Assembly: GCF_000177215.2 (NCBI RefSeq)
Contig: NZ_CM001368.1
Span: forward strand, 558,001-622,000
DNA length: 64,000 nt
DNA from: Solidesulfovibrio carbinoliphilus subsp. oakridgensis
Lineage (GTDB): Bacteria > Desulfobacterota > Desulfovibrionia > Desulfovibrionales > Desulfovibrionaceae
Direction of reading: 5' to 3'
A program made the translations under genes and the position numbers. This document shows positions 36,207 to 44,219 of this stretch, piece by piece. Position 1 is the first letter of the stretch. Each line of letters opens with the position of its first letter. The notes under the pieces were generated by a model. That model ran no database searches. It saw only the letters and a program-made list of their open reading frames with translations, and had not been told where the DNA came from.

Positions 36207-36695
36207 TCAGGCCACCACCCACACGGCCAGCCCCTTGGCCGCCTGGATGATTTTGGTCGAGACGCTGCCAAAGAGAAACTCCTCCTGTCGGGACATCCCC
36301 CGCCGGCCGACCACCACCGTGCCGAACCCGCCTTCCTCGGCCAGGCGCAGGATTTCGAGCGCGATGCTCGTGCCGATGCTGCACTCGGTCGCCTCGCGAA
36401 GGGGCGACCGGCAGCTCTCCACAAACCGCGTCTCCACCCAATCGCCGGGCAGGCCCGCCTCGACGAGCCCGGTCCGGGCGTCTTCCAACGCCTTGTGCAT
36501 GGCCTCGACGCGTCGGGCGCATTCGGCTTTCCAGCTTGCGTCGTCCGCGTACATGTCGCGGTCCGGCGGCCGCTCGATGGCGGCCACCGTGATGCGGTGT
36601 TCCGGGCCGCCCCCGGTCATGGCGGCGGTGTAGGCAACGGCCCGCAGGGAATTTTCCGAGCCGTCGAAAGCGATCAGGATCTTTTCGGTATTCAT
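36207..36695 (-). CDS. Universal stress protein (UspA family)
   Basis: The 162-residue product starts MNTEKILIAFDGSENSLRAV and ends with the ATP-binding pattern TVVVGRRGMSRQEEFLFGSVSTKIIQ, a variant of the G-2x-G-9x-G-S/T loop of ATP-binding Usp proteins. Single-domain, cytoplasmic, dimer-forming. The ATG has CGGAG 8 nt upstream. Its stop lies 15 bp from the convergent pdxA stop. Target and inducing condition are unknown. Confidence 0.9.
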   Translation of the reverse strand: MNTEKILIAFDGSENSLRAVAYTAAMTGGGPEHRITVAAIERPPDRDMYADDASWKAECARRVEAMHKALEDARTGLVEAGLPGDWVETRFVESCRSPLREATECSIGTSIALEILRLAEEGGFGTVVVGRRGMSRQEEFLFGSVSTKIIQAAKGLAVWVVA

Positions 36696-36747
36696 GGCGT
36701 CTCCGGCAGACAGGCCTGGCGGTTGCCTGGACTGTCGCAAGCGGCGG

Positions 36748-37695
36748 TCATCCGCCAAGGGCTTCTCTGGCTTGATGCAGGTCGCGGACAAGGTCCGTGG
36801 TGGCATCGTAAAACACGTTTGCCTCGAGGGAAAATCGCATGAGGACGTTGTTTAAGGCCTCGGGGATATAGGGAAAGAGCTTTTTGAGGTTGACGATCCG
36901 GTTGGGGAACATGATGGAGCAGTCGGCCGAAGACAGGTCCGCCCGCTGGTCCGGGGGCACGGATTGCAGGGTGTGCTGGCCCATGCCCACGAGAAACTGG
37001 ATGATGTTGCCAAGGCCGAAAAGGTCGAGGCCAAAAGGGCTTTCCTGGAAATCGAAGGTGTAATCGAAATCGATCCAGCAATAGCGGCCCGTGTCGTAGC
37101 GCACGTAGAGGTGGTCGCGTCGGATGTCGCCGTGTTTTTCGTTGCGTTCGTGGAGCCAGCCGATGGCTTCGCAGGCCTCGATGAACCGGTCCAGGATGTC
37201 CGGGAAAAGGTCGTGGAAATAGTCCCGGTGGGGCATCTCCAGGGCCTCGATCTTCTCATCCAGCCGCTTGCCCGCCACCACGTCCAGGATGCGCACGGGA
37301 TTGTCCTCCGTGTCCGGCACGGTTTCGCCCTGCATGAACCGGTCGTCGCCGCGCACGAGGTCGAGGATGCGGGATTCCTTGCGCGGGCTGCGGGTGCAGG
37401 TGACGACCATGGAGCCGATGGTCATGGGAAAGCTCTCGTGGAAGACGAGCTTTAAAAGATTGCGGCCGCCCGTCTCCAGGCACCGGCACCGCTTGACCCA
37501 GTATTTGGGATCCTCGAGGCCAAACCGGCGTTCCGCCTCGTCGCGCAGCACCAGGAAGTTGCGGTCGGCCAGGCGGATGACGTCGCCGTAGCCGATGCGC
37601 ATGAACTGGGTGGTGTCGGTAAAAATCTCGCCGGCGTGGCGGACGGGAAAGTCCGGGGCCAGCCGGGAGAGGAGTTCGCGGGCGGATGGGGGCAA
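36748..37695 (-). CDS. Protein-kinase-like protein of unknown substrate
   Basis: The 315-residue product has an atypical kinase fold signature: K68 in KYWVKRC, a catalytic loop H188-G-D190 in NEKHGDIRRDHLYV and a metal loop W-I-D208-F-D in CWIDFDYTF. This resembles RIO or aminoglycoside-kinase-like enzymes rather than classical Ser/Thr kinases. The start is TTG at 37695, with AAGGAG 6 nt upstream; no ATG or GTG start gives a comparable ribosome site. It follows no clear operon partner; a universal stress gene is downstream on the same strand (52-bp gap). Confidence 0.65.
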   Translation of the reverse strand: MPPSARELLSRLAPDFPVRHAGEIFTDTTQFMRIGYGDVIRLADRNFLVLRDEAERRFGLEDPKYWVKRCRCLETGGRNLLKLVFHESFPMTIGSMVVTCTRSPRKESRILDLVRGDDRFMQGETVPDTEDNPVRILDVVAGKRLDEKIEALEMPHRDYFHDLFPDILDRFIEACEAIGWLHERNEKHGDIRRDHLYVRYDTGRYCWIDFDYTFDFQESPFGLDLFGLGNIIQFLVGMGQHTLQSVPPDQRADLSSADCSIMFPNRIVNLKKLFPYIPEALNNVLMRFSLEANVFYDATTDLVRDLHQAREALGG

Positions 37696-37878
37696 GCGGC
37701 GCTCCTTGCAAGGATTTATGGACAGTGTGCCCCAATTCCCGGTCCGGGGCAACGGCGGGGGGCGGATTTTCCCGGCAAGGACGTGGAAGGGAAGGCGGGG
37801 GCTGGCAGGGCGCGGGCTTGGGGCGGGGCAAAGAAAAATGGGCCTTGCGATTGTGAAACCGCAAGGCCCTGATTTTCT

Positions 37879-37954
37879 TGGTGGAGGCGATGGGACTTGA
37901 ACCCACTACCTATGCGTTGCGAACGCATCGCTCTCCCAGATGAGCTACGCCCCC
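37879..37954 (-). tRNA. tRNA-Ala (anticodon CGC)
   Basis: The 76-nt cloverleaf has acceptor GGGGGCG with CGCCTCC, D arm GCTC/GAGC and anticodon arm ATGCG-TTCGCAA-CGCAT with anticodon CGC. The T arm is GTGGG-TTCAAGT-CCCAT, with an encoded CCA at the minus-strand 3' end. It reads GCG codons. Confidence 0.95.
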
Positions 37955-37967
37955 GTTGGGAGAATGG

Positions 37968-37996
37968 TCTATAGGCAAAATCGCCGGACCGGTCAA
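37968..37996 (-). promoter_or_regulatory. Promoter of tRNA-Ala
   Basis: On the minus strand TTGACC (37996-37991), a 17-nt spacer, and TATAGA (37973-37968) lie 13 nt ahead of the tRNA 5' end. Spacing and position are ideal for sigma-70. Confidence 0.75.
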
Positions 37997-38140
37997 GGAA
38001 TCCCTTGAAATTTCCCTCGCAAAGCCCAATCGCCCTTGTCCGGCGGTTGACCCGGCGCGTGGGGTTTGCCAGTATGGGATAGCGAACCTCCTGTGAAACC
38101 CCTATGTCTTTTCCGGCCTTAAGGTCGTTTGGAGCTTTTT

Positions 38141-38584
38141 ATGAAAATCCATCGCGCCGTGCGCATGGAACGGTGCATCGGTTGCCATTCCTGTTCCCTG
38201 GCCTGCGCCCGGCTGGTCTACAAGAGCCTGTCCTGGAACACGGCCGGCATCCGCATCCGCTCGACCGGCGGCGTGTCGAGCGGGTTCCAGGCCATCCTCT
38301 GTCTGGCCTGCGACCCCGCCCCCTGCGCCGCCGCCTGCCCGACCGGGGCCATTTCCCAGCGCAAGTCCGGCGGCGGGGTGACCCTCAAGAAATCCCTGTG
38401 CATCCAGTGCGGCAAGTGCGCCGCAGCCTGCCCCGTGGACGCCATCGCCCTGGACGTGGCCCAAAACCCCTATGTCTGTATCCACTGCGGCCAGTGCGTG
38501 AAATACTGCCCCCACGACTGCCTGGAACTGGTCGAGGCCGAGGCTGTCGCGCCCTGCCTGGAGAGCTGCCATGTCGCCAAATAA
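38141..38584 (+). CDS. Polyferredoxin-type 4Fe-4S protein, electron partner of AOR
   Basis: The 147-residue product has four cysteine groups: CIGCHSCSLAC, CLACDPAPCAAACP, CIQCGKCAAACP and CIHCGQCVKYCP. That is enough for up to four [4Fe-4S] clusters. No signal peptide, so cytoplasmic. It overlaps the AOR gene by 14 nt, indicating translational coupling. It is very likely the electron carrier or small subunit for the aldehyde oxidoreductase. GGAG lies 6 nt before the ATG. Confidence 0.9.
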   Translation: MKIHRAVRMERCIGCHSCSLACARLVYKSLSWNTAGIRIRSTGGVSSGFQAILCLACDPAPCAAACPTGAISQRKSGGGVTLKKSLCIQCGKCAAACPVDAIALDVAQNPYVCIHCGQCVKYCPHDCLELVEAEAVAPCLESCHVAK

Positions 38585-40343
38585 CGACGTCTTTCGTGTC
38601 CTCGTCTATGATCTGACCCGGGAGCGGGGCGACCTGGTCCTTGTGCCCGGACGCCTGGACGCCATCGGCGGCTCGGGACTGGCCGCGCTCCTCTACGAAA
38701 AATACGGCCTGCCCACGGCCCCGGCCTTCGATCCGGGCCAGCCGCTCATTTTCGCCATCGGCCCACTGACCGGCTATTTCCCGCTCATGAGCAAGACCGT
38801 GTGCGGCTTCAAGTCGCCCTACAACCAGAACTTCGCCGAATCCCACGCCGGCGGCCGCTCGGCCCTGGCCCTGCGCTTCGCCGGCTACGACGCCCTGGTC
38901 CTGACCGGCAAGGCCAAGCGCCTGTCCACCCTGGTCGTGGCCTCGCGGCGCATCGAGCTGATCGATGTCCATTACCTCTCCGGGGCTGATGTCTTCACCA
39001 CGGGCAAGCTGTTGCGCAAAATCGCGGAAGGCGCGTCCGGCCATCGCAGCATTATGCGCATCGGCCCGGCCGGGGAAAACGGCTCGGCCTACGCCTGCAT
39101 CAACGTGGACACCTACCGCCATTTCGGCCGGCTGGGAGCCGGGGCCGTCATGGGGGCGAAAAACTGCAAGGCCGTGGTCATCATGGGCGACGGCGACCTG
39201 CCCTTGCCCGAGGACAAGAGCTATCCCAAGCTTTTCAAGGACATCCACGACAAGGTCACTGCGTCGGGCATGATGGAGAAGTACCACAACCTCGGCACCC
39301 CGGCTAACGTGTTGCCGCTCAATGAGCTCAAATCCCTGCCCTGGCGCAACCTGGCCGCCACGACCGATCCCGAGGCCGACAAGATTTCCGGCGAGGCCTT
39401 TGCCGAAAAGCTCCTCATGCACAATGCCGCCTGCGCCGGCTGCCCGGTCGGCTGCATCCACGTCGGCATGGTGCGCGAGATGTTTTCCACCTCCCACCGG
39501 TTCGCCATCCACCAGGTGGCCTACGACCATGAGCCCAACTTCGCGGCCGGCCCCATGCTTGGGGTCACGGACCCGACCGAGGTCCTGGCCATAAACGACA
39601 TGGCCGACCGGCAGGGGCTGGACATCATCTCGGCCGGCGTGGCCCTGGCCTGGGCTGTGGAGGCCACCCAAAAGGGGCTCATTTCCGAACGGGAGACCGA
39701 GGTGAAGCTGGCTTTCGGCGAGCCTGGGGCCCTCAAGCGGGCCATCTGGCTCTTGGGGCACAAGGCCAACGAATTCTATGCGCTCCTCGGCCAGGGGGCC
39801 CTCGTCGCGGCCGCGCGCTACGGCGGCGAGGACTTCGCCTGCGTCATCGGCCAGGAGATGGCCGGCTACGCCACGGGGGAAACCTATTTCGCCTCCCAGA
39901 CCGTCTCGTTCCGGCACTCGCACCTGGATACCGGGGCCTATTCCTACGACCAGAAGCACAAGGAACAGGACGTGGACGCGGTGGTCAAATTCCTCGTGAC
40001 CGACGAGCGGGAGCGGGTGCTGCTGACCTGTCTGGTGTCCTGTCTCTTTGCCCGGGAGGTCTACAAGCCGGAGATCGTGGCCGATCTGCTCACATGCCTT
40101 GGCTACGGCGAACTGGCGGCGGGCCTGGACGCGGCCAGCGAAAAGGCCCGCCGGGCCCGGTGGCGGCTTAAGATCGCCACCGGCTACGATCCCATGGGCA
40201 CGAAAATCCCCAAGCGTTTTTCCGAAGTCACCACCTGGAAAGGACCCATCGACGCGGCCTACATGGAGGCCCTGCGCCAGGGCTACGCCAGGGCCGTGCT
40301 CGAACTGGCCGCTCCGGTGGCCGCGCCCGGCGATCCTGCCTGA
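38571..40343 (+). CDS. aor: Aldehyde:ferredoxin oxidoreductase (tungsten enzyme)
   Basis: AOR oxidises aldehydes to acids, passing electrons to ferredoxin, or can run in reverse; it carries a tungsto-bis-pterin and one [4Fe-4S] cluster. The 590-residue product has the pterin-binding N-terminal part (IGPLTGYFPLMSKTVCGF, RFAGYDALVLTGKA), the cluster motif CAGCPVGC (about residues 286-293) and a later Cys in LVSCLFARE as the fourth ligand. Length is typical of the family. The start ATG lies inside the ferredoxin gene with GGAG 7 nt upstream. The specific aldehyde cannot be read from the sequence. Confidence 0.92.
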   Translation: MSPNNDVFRVLVYDLTRERGDLVLVPGRLDAIGGSGLAALLYEKYGLPTAPAFDPGQPLIFAIGPLTGYFPLMSKTVCGFKSPYNQNFAESHAGGRSALALRFAGYDALVLTGKAKRLSTLVVASRRIELIDVHYLSGADVFTTGKLLRKIAEGASGHRSIMRIGPAGENGSAYACINVDTYRHFGRLGAGAVMGAKNCKAVVIMGDGDLPLPEDKSYPKLFKDIHDKVTASGMMEKYHNLGTPANVLPLNELKSLPWRNLAATTDPEADKISGEAFAEKLLMHNAACAGCPVGCIHVGMVREMFSTSHRFAIHQVAYDHEPNFAAGPMLGVTDPTEVLAINDMADRQGLDIISAGVALAWAVEATQKGLISERETEVKLAFGEPGALKRAIWLLGHKANEFYALLGQGALVAAARYGGEDFACVIGQEMAGYATGETYFASQTVSFRHSHLDTGAYSYDQKHKEQDVDAVVKFLVTDERERVLLTCLVSCLFAREVYKPEIVADLLTCLGYGELAAGLDAASEKARRARWRLKIATGYDPMGTKIPKRFSEVTTWKGPIDAAYMEALRQGYARAVLELAAPVAAPGDPA

Positions 40344-40503
40344 GGCGGCCCCAGGCGAAGAGGCCGGCCCGGTTTTTTTGACGTTGCCGGGCCAGCCGGC
40401 ATTTTGTGGAGGACTGGGGCAAGGTTGTGGTATAGGGTCGCCTTGTCCCCGACCGGCCGCGTTCCAGGCGATGGGATGGCCGGCGCAACAATCGCCGCGT
40501 GTC

Positions 40504-40533
40504 CCGGCAGCCGCCGTTGCAGGCGGCTGCCGG
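40504..40533 (+). other. 12-bp hairpin in the leader of pgi
   Basis: CCGGCAGCCGCC (40504-40515) pairs perfectly with GGCGGCTGCCGG (40522-40533) around a 6-nt loop, 20 nt ahead of the pgi ATG. There is no T tract. It may stabilise or regulate the pgi mRNA or mark the end of the aor transcript. Confidence 0.6.
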
Positions 40534-40553
40534 ATGCCAAAGGAGAGCACACC

Positions 40554-42197
40554 ATGGCCCTTTTGACCGAGCTTCCCGCCCACGCGGCCCTGGCCGGGCA
40601 CTTCGAGGCGGCCAGGGACCGGCCCATGCGCGACCTGTTCGCCGCCGATCCCGGCCGGTTCGGCAAATTCTCCCTGCGCCTGGGGGACATCCTTTTCGAC
40701 TATTCGAAAAACCGGGTGACGGAAGAGACCATGGGCCTGCTGTTCGACCTGGCCCGGCAGGCCAAGGTCGAGGCCCGGCGCGACGCCATGTTTTCGGGCG
40801 CGAAAATAAACCGGACCGAGGACCGGGCCGTGCTCCACGTGGCCCTGCGCAACCGGTCCAACCGGCCGATCCTGGTCGACGGCCGGGACGTCATGCCCGA
40901 GGTCAACCGGGTCCTGGCCCAGATGCGCGATTTCTGCGGCCGCATCCACTCCGGGGCCTGGACCGGGTATAGCGGCAAGAAGATCACGGACGTGGTCAAC
41001 ATCGGCATCGGCGGCTCGGACCTCGGGCCCCAGATGGCCACCCTGGCCCTGGCCCATTATGCCGTGCCCGGCATCACCCCGCATTTCGTCTCGAACGTCG
41101 ACGGCACCCACCTGGCCGAGACCTTCAAGCGGGTGTCGCCCGAGACCACGCTTTTCGTCATCGCCTCCAAGACCTTCACCACCCTGGAGACCATGGCCAA
41201 CGCCCACACGGCCCGGGACTGGTTCCTGGCCGCGGCCGGGGACGAGGCCGCCGTGGCCAAACACTTCGTGGCCCTTTCGACCAACGCCGGGGAAGTCGCC
41301 AAATTCGGCATCGACACGGCCAACATGTTCGCCTTCTGGGACTGGGTCGGGGGGCGCTATTCCCTGTGGTCGGCCATCGGCCTGTCCATCGCCCTGGCTG
41401 TGGGGTTCGACCACTTCGAGGCCCTGCTCGAAGGGGGGCATGTGGCGGACGAGCATTTCCGCACCGCACCTCTAGAACAAAACATTCCCATCATCATGGG
41501 GCTTCTCGGCATCTGGTACAACAACTTCTTCGGTGCCCAGACCCAGGCCATTTTGCCCTATGACCAGTACCTGACCCGGTTCGCCGCCTATTTCCAGCAG
41601 GGCGACATGGAGAGCAACGGCAAGTCCGTGGCCACCGACGGCCGGTTCGTTCCCTATTCCACCGGCCCGGTCATCTGGGGCGAGCCCGGCACCAACGGCC
41701 AGCACGCCTTTTACCAGCTCATCCACCAGGGCACCAAGCTCATCCCCTGCGACTTCCTGGCCGCCGTGCGCAGCCAAAACCCGCTCGGTCGCCACCAGGA
41801 CATGCTGCTCTCAAACTTCTTCGCCCAGACCGAAGCCCTCATGAAGGGCAAGACCGTGGAGGAGGCCAGGGCCGAACTGGCCGGCCAGGGCCTGGCCGAA
41901 GACCGGCTGGAGCTCCTTGCCCGGGCCAAGTCCTTTTCCGGCAACCGGCCCACCAACTCCTTTCTCTACGAAAGGCTCGATCCGAAGACGCTCGGCACGC
42001 TCATCGCCCTCTACGAGCATAAGATTTTCACCCAGGGCACCATCTGGGACATCAATTCCTACGACCAGATGGGCGTGGAACTGGGCAAGGTCCTGGCCGG
42101 CACGATCCTTAAGGAGCTGGAGGACGGGACGCCCGTCACGTCCCACGACTGCTCGACCAACGGCTTAATCAACTATTACAAGGAATTGAGGAAGTAG
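40554..42197 (+). CDS. pgi: Glucose-6-phosphate isomerase
   Basis: Pgi interconverts glucose-6-phosphate and fructose-6-phosphate. The 547-residue product has [34 protein letters not shown], the signature [18 protein letters not shown] with the catalytic Glu and His, and [11 protein letters not shown] with the Lys. Length is standard. AAAGGAG is 8 nt before the ATG. It links central sugar metabolism with the nearby glycogen genes. Confidence 0.96.
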   Translation: MALLTELPAHAALAGHFEAARDRPMRDLFAADPGRFGKFSLRLGDILFDYSKNRVTEETMGLLFDLARQAKVEARRDAMFSGAKINRTEDRAVLHVALRNRSNRPILVDGRDVMPEVNRVLAQMRDFCGRIHSGAWTGYSGKKITDVVNIGIGGSDLGPQMATLALAHYAVPGITPHFVSNVDGTHLAETFKRVSPETTLFVIASKTFTTLETMANAHTARDWFLAAAGDEAAVAKHFVALSTNAGEVAKFGIDTANMFAFWDWVGGRYSLWSAIGLSIALAVGFDHFEALLEGGHVADEHFRTAPLEQNIPIIMGLLGIWYNNFFGAQTQAILPYDQYLTRFAAYFQQGDMESNGKSVATDGRFVPYSTGPVIWGEPGTNGQHAFYQLIHQGTKLIPCDFLAAVRSQNPLGRHQDMLLSNFFAQTEALMKGKTVEEARAELAGQGLAEDRLELLARAKSFSGNRPTNSFLYERLDPKTLGTLIALYEHKIFTQGTIWDINSYDQMGVELGKVLAGTILKELEDGTPVTSHDCSTNGLINYYKELRK

Positions 42198-42209
42198 GAC
42201 GACGTCTCC

Positions 42210-42236
42210 GGGCCAGGGAGACGGGGCTCCTGGCCC
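42210..42236 (+). terminator. Possible terminator hairpin after pgi
   Basis: GGGCCAGG (42210-42217) and CCTGGCCC (42229-42236) form an 8-bp stem 13 bp after the pgi stop. No T tract follows, so termination may be partial or Rho-linked. Confidence 0.45.
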
Positions 42237-42282
42237 AAAGGAGCACGTTGCCTACAGACGGATACATTGCAAAGAGCATTTT

Positions 42283-42840
42283 ATGAAGTCGGAACGGGAG
42301 AAGATGCTTTCCGGCGAGCTCTACGATCCCCTGGATGCTGCGCTGATCGCGGCTCGTGAACGGGCCCGGGATCTTTGTCAGCGGCTTAACGAAATGCGGG
42401 AGGGTCAACCAGAAGGACGGAGACGTATTCTTGTTGAATTACTTCCCTGCGGTGGAGATACGGCATCGATTCAGCCTCCGTTTTTTTGCGACTATGGGAC
42501 CAATATTGAATTGGGCGAACGGGTTTACTTCAACTTCAATTGCATCGTGCTTGACGTATGCCCGATCCGTGTCGGCAGCTTCACACTTTTCGGACCGGGG
42601 GTCCATATATACACCCCCCTGCATCCTTTCAATGCTGCGTTACGTCGCCGAGAAGAGTTCGGCAAGCCGGTAGCAATTGGATCGGATGTCTGGGTAGGTG
42701 GCGGAGCGCTTCTCTTGCCCGGTATACGGATTGGCTCAAGGACAGTGATCGGCGCCGGAAGCGTTGTCACACGAGATATTCCAGAAGGCGTGTTTGCGGC
42801 GGGCAACCCGTGCCGTGTTATCCGGGCGATAACGGAGTGA
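42283..42840 (+). CDS. Maltose/galactoside O-acetyltransferase-type hexapeptide enzyme
   Basis: The 185-residue product is a left-handed beta-helix acetyltransferase: the maltose-acetyltransferase N-terminal helix (KMLSGELYDPLDAAL), then FFCDYGTNIELGERVYFNFNC. Next comes the catalytic His region YTPLHPFNAALRRREEFGKPV and the C-terminal repeats IGSDVWVGGGALLLPGI and IGAGSVVTRDIPEG. It transfers acetyl from acetyl-CoA to a sugar hydroxyl. The gene is visibly less GC-rich than its neighbours and uses TTA-, ATA- and GAA-type codons more often, suggesting recent acquisition. Confidence 0.9.
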   Translation: MKSEREKMLSGELYDPLDAALIAARERARDLCQRLNEMREGQPEGRRRILVELLPCGGDTASIQPPFFCDYGTNIELGERVYFNFNCIVLDVCPIRVGSFTLFGPGVHIYTPLHPFNAALRRREEFGKPVAIGSDVWVGGGALLLPGIRIGSRTVIGAGSVVTRDIPEGVFAAGNPCRVIRAITE

Positions 42841-42883
42841 TAGCTTCTTGCGGCCTCAACGGAGAGAAGGCCGTTGCGGGTGG

Positions 42884-43102
42884 TCAGGCCCCGGCCGTGT
42901 CCGGGACTAGGCAGGCCTCGCCGCAGACGGCGAGGTAATCGTCCACCGCCTCTTCGAAGGCCCGCTGGAGCTCCGGCGGCGTTTGGCCGTGGAAGGTCAC
43001 CATGTCGCGGATGCCGGCGATGCGGCCGTGGAGCAGGCCGCCTTCGTCCTGGCACTCCAGGCAGTATCCCTTGTACGTCAGATAGCAGGCGTGTGTTTCC
43101 AT
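42884..43102 (-). CDS. hicB: HicB-family antitoxin
   Basis: The 72-residue product matches the partial RNase-H-fold HicB domain: YLTYKGYCLECQDEGGLLHGRIAGIRDMVTFHGQTPPELQRAFEEAVDDYLAVC broken into strands and a helix. No separate DNA-binding tail is obvious, so autoregulation may rest on the complex. The ATG at 43102 has AAGGA 11 nt upstream. It lies 25 nt after the hicA stop on the same strand. Confidence 0.88.
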   Translation of the reverse strand: METHACYLTYKGYCLECQDEGGLLHGRIAGIRDMVTFHGQTPPELQRAFEEAVDDYLAVCGEACLVPDTAGA

Positions 43103-43127
43103 GGGTGCGGCGTCCTTGGGCTGCCGG

Positions 43128-43439
43128 TCAGGCGGCGGCTTTGGCCCGGATGAGGAACTCCCGGACATCGGCCACGCACCCCTTGTGCAGCACGGTGCCG
43201 GGATGCGGGCGGTGGAAAAAGCCCTTCACCCCGCCAAGGAGGAAACGAACCCGGGAGCCGGTGGTCTTCTGGTGGTGGTGGATTTCCTGGCCGCCCAGGG
43301 CGTGGATGAGCGCTTTCACGTCGGACCAGAGGATGTCCGACCGGGACGGGGACACGAAAAGGGCCTGCCAGGTGCGAAGCCGGGCGCTGTTGAGCCGGAC
43401 GGCCGGCTGGAGGGGCAGGGACGGGTCGGGCGTGGCCAT
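43128..43439 (-). CDS. hicA: HicA-family mRNA interferase toxin
   Basis: The 103-residue product has the extended HicA form: LNSARLRTWQALF, then RSDILWSDVKALIHALGG, a GSRVRFLLGG strand, FFHRPHPG and CVADVREFLIRA. HicA toxins cleave mRNA and are neutralised by HicB. The first 15 residues (MATPDPSLPLQPAVR) look non-conserved, and no Shine-Dalgarno is seen at the ATG. A slightly later start is possible. Confidence 0.85.
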   Translation of the reverse strand: MATPDPSLPLQPAVRLNSARLRTWQALFVSPSRSDILWSDVKALIHALGGQEIHHHQKTTGSRVRFLLGGVKGFFHRPHPGTVLHKGCVADVREFLIRAKAAA

Positions 43440-43493
43440 AGGGTGGCAAACAAACCATTCCGGCCACGTCGCGTCAAGAGGGGCCGGCCGCTT

Positions 43494-44219
43494 TCAGGGC
43501 GCGCGGCAGGGCGTGTCCCGGCCGAGGGCCCGCAGCAGGGCCAGGACGAGGTGTTCGTTCACGCTCGACAGCGCCTCCGGGCCGGCCAGGGCGAACCGCT
43601 GGCTCACTTCCAGCTCGATGCCCAGGTAGCGTTCGCCGAATCGCCGGCGAAGGGCGGTGGCCAAGCCGTCGGCCACGCCCCGGTAGGGGGAGTTGCGCCG
43701 CAGGATCAGGTCCGGATCCAGGCAGGCGAGCTCCTGCATCCATTTGCCGCAAAAATCCCTTTCTGCCGAGCGCTTGGGATCGTAGAGAAAGCCCGCGTCG
43801 CAGTGGCGGGTCACGCCGGCCAGGCAAGGGGTGAAGCTGTGGCTGGCGATGTGCAGGACCGGCCGGCCGGACTCGAGCAGGTCGGCCACGGCCGCGGCCA
43901 CGGCCTGCCGGTGCGGGTGGTAGTGGGCGGCCAGGATCGCCTCCCGCATCCGGGCGGGCAGGGGGCGGGTGATTTCCGAGAAGAGCCCGGGACGGCCGAC
44001 CGAGCGGTTGAGGTCGACCACCAGTCGGGTCGTGGTGCTGGCGAAAAGCGGGGCACCGGTCGCCGTGGCGAACCCCCGGGCCGTTTCCAGGGCCCCGGCG
44101 TCAAAGCCCCGGTGCGAGGCGAGCAGGTCCCGCCACGGCGTAAAAAGCCGGGCATAGGGCGGCGGGACGTCGTTCCCGCCGTGCTCACAGGTAATAAGGA
44201 GCGCCGGTGAGGCCGACAT
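43494..44219 (-). CDS. N-formylglutamate amidohydrolase-family hydrolase
   Basis: The 241-residue product has the family landmarks LLITCEHGGNDVPP (zinc ligands), SHRGFDAGALETARGFA, TTTRLVVDLNRS and HIASHSFTP. In histidine catabolism this fold releases formate from N-formylglutamate. Here it is the last gene of an operon with two amide-bond ligases and a peptidase, so it more likely hydrolyses or edits an amide made by them. The ATG lies 35 nt inside the upstream gene, implying coupling. Confidence 0.85.
   Translation of the reverse strand: MSASPALLITCEHGGNDVPPPYARLFTPWRDLLASHRGFDAGALETARGFATATGAPLFASTTTRLVVDLNRSVGRPGLFSEITRPLPARMREAILAAHYHPHRQAVAAAVADLLESGRPVLHIASHSFTPCLAGVTRHCDAGFLYDPKRSAERDFCGKWMQELACLDPDLILRRNSPYRGVADGLATALRRRFGERYLGIELEVSQRFALAGPEALSSVNEHLVLALLRALGRDTPCRAP

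Noticed and set aside
38385-41456. A 1023-codon minus-strand open frame across aor and pgi
   Set aside because: It mirrors two well-identified genes and has no recognisable motif.
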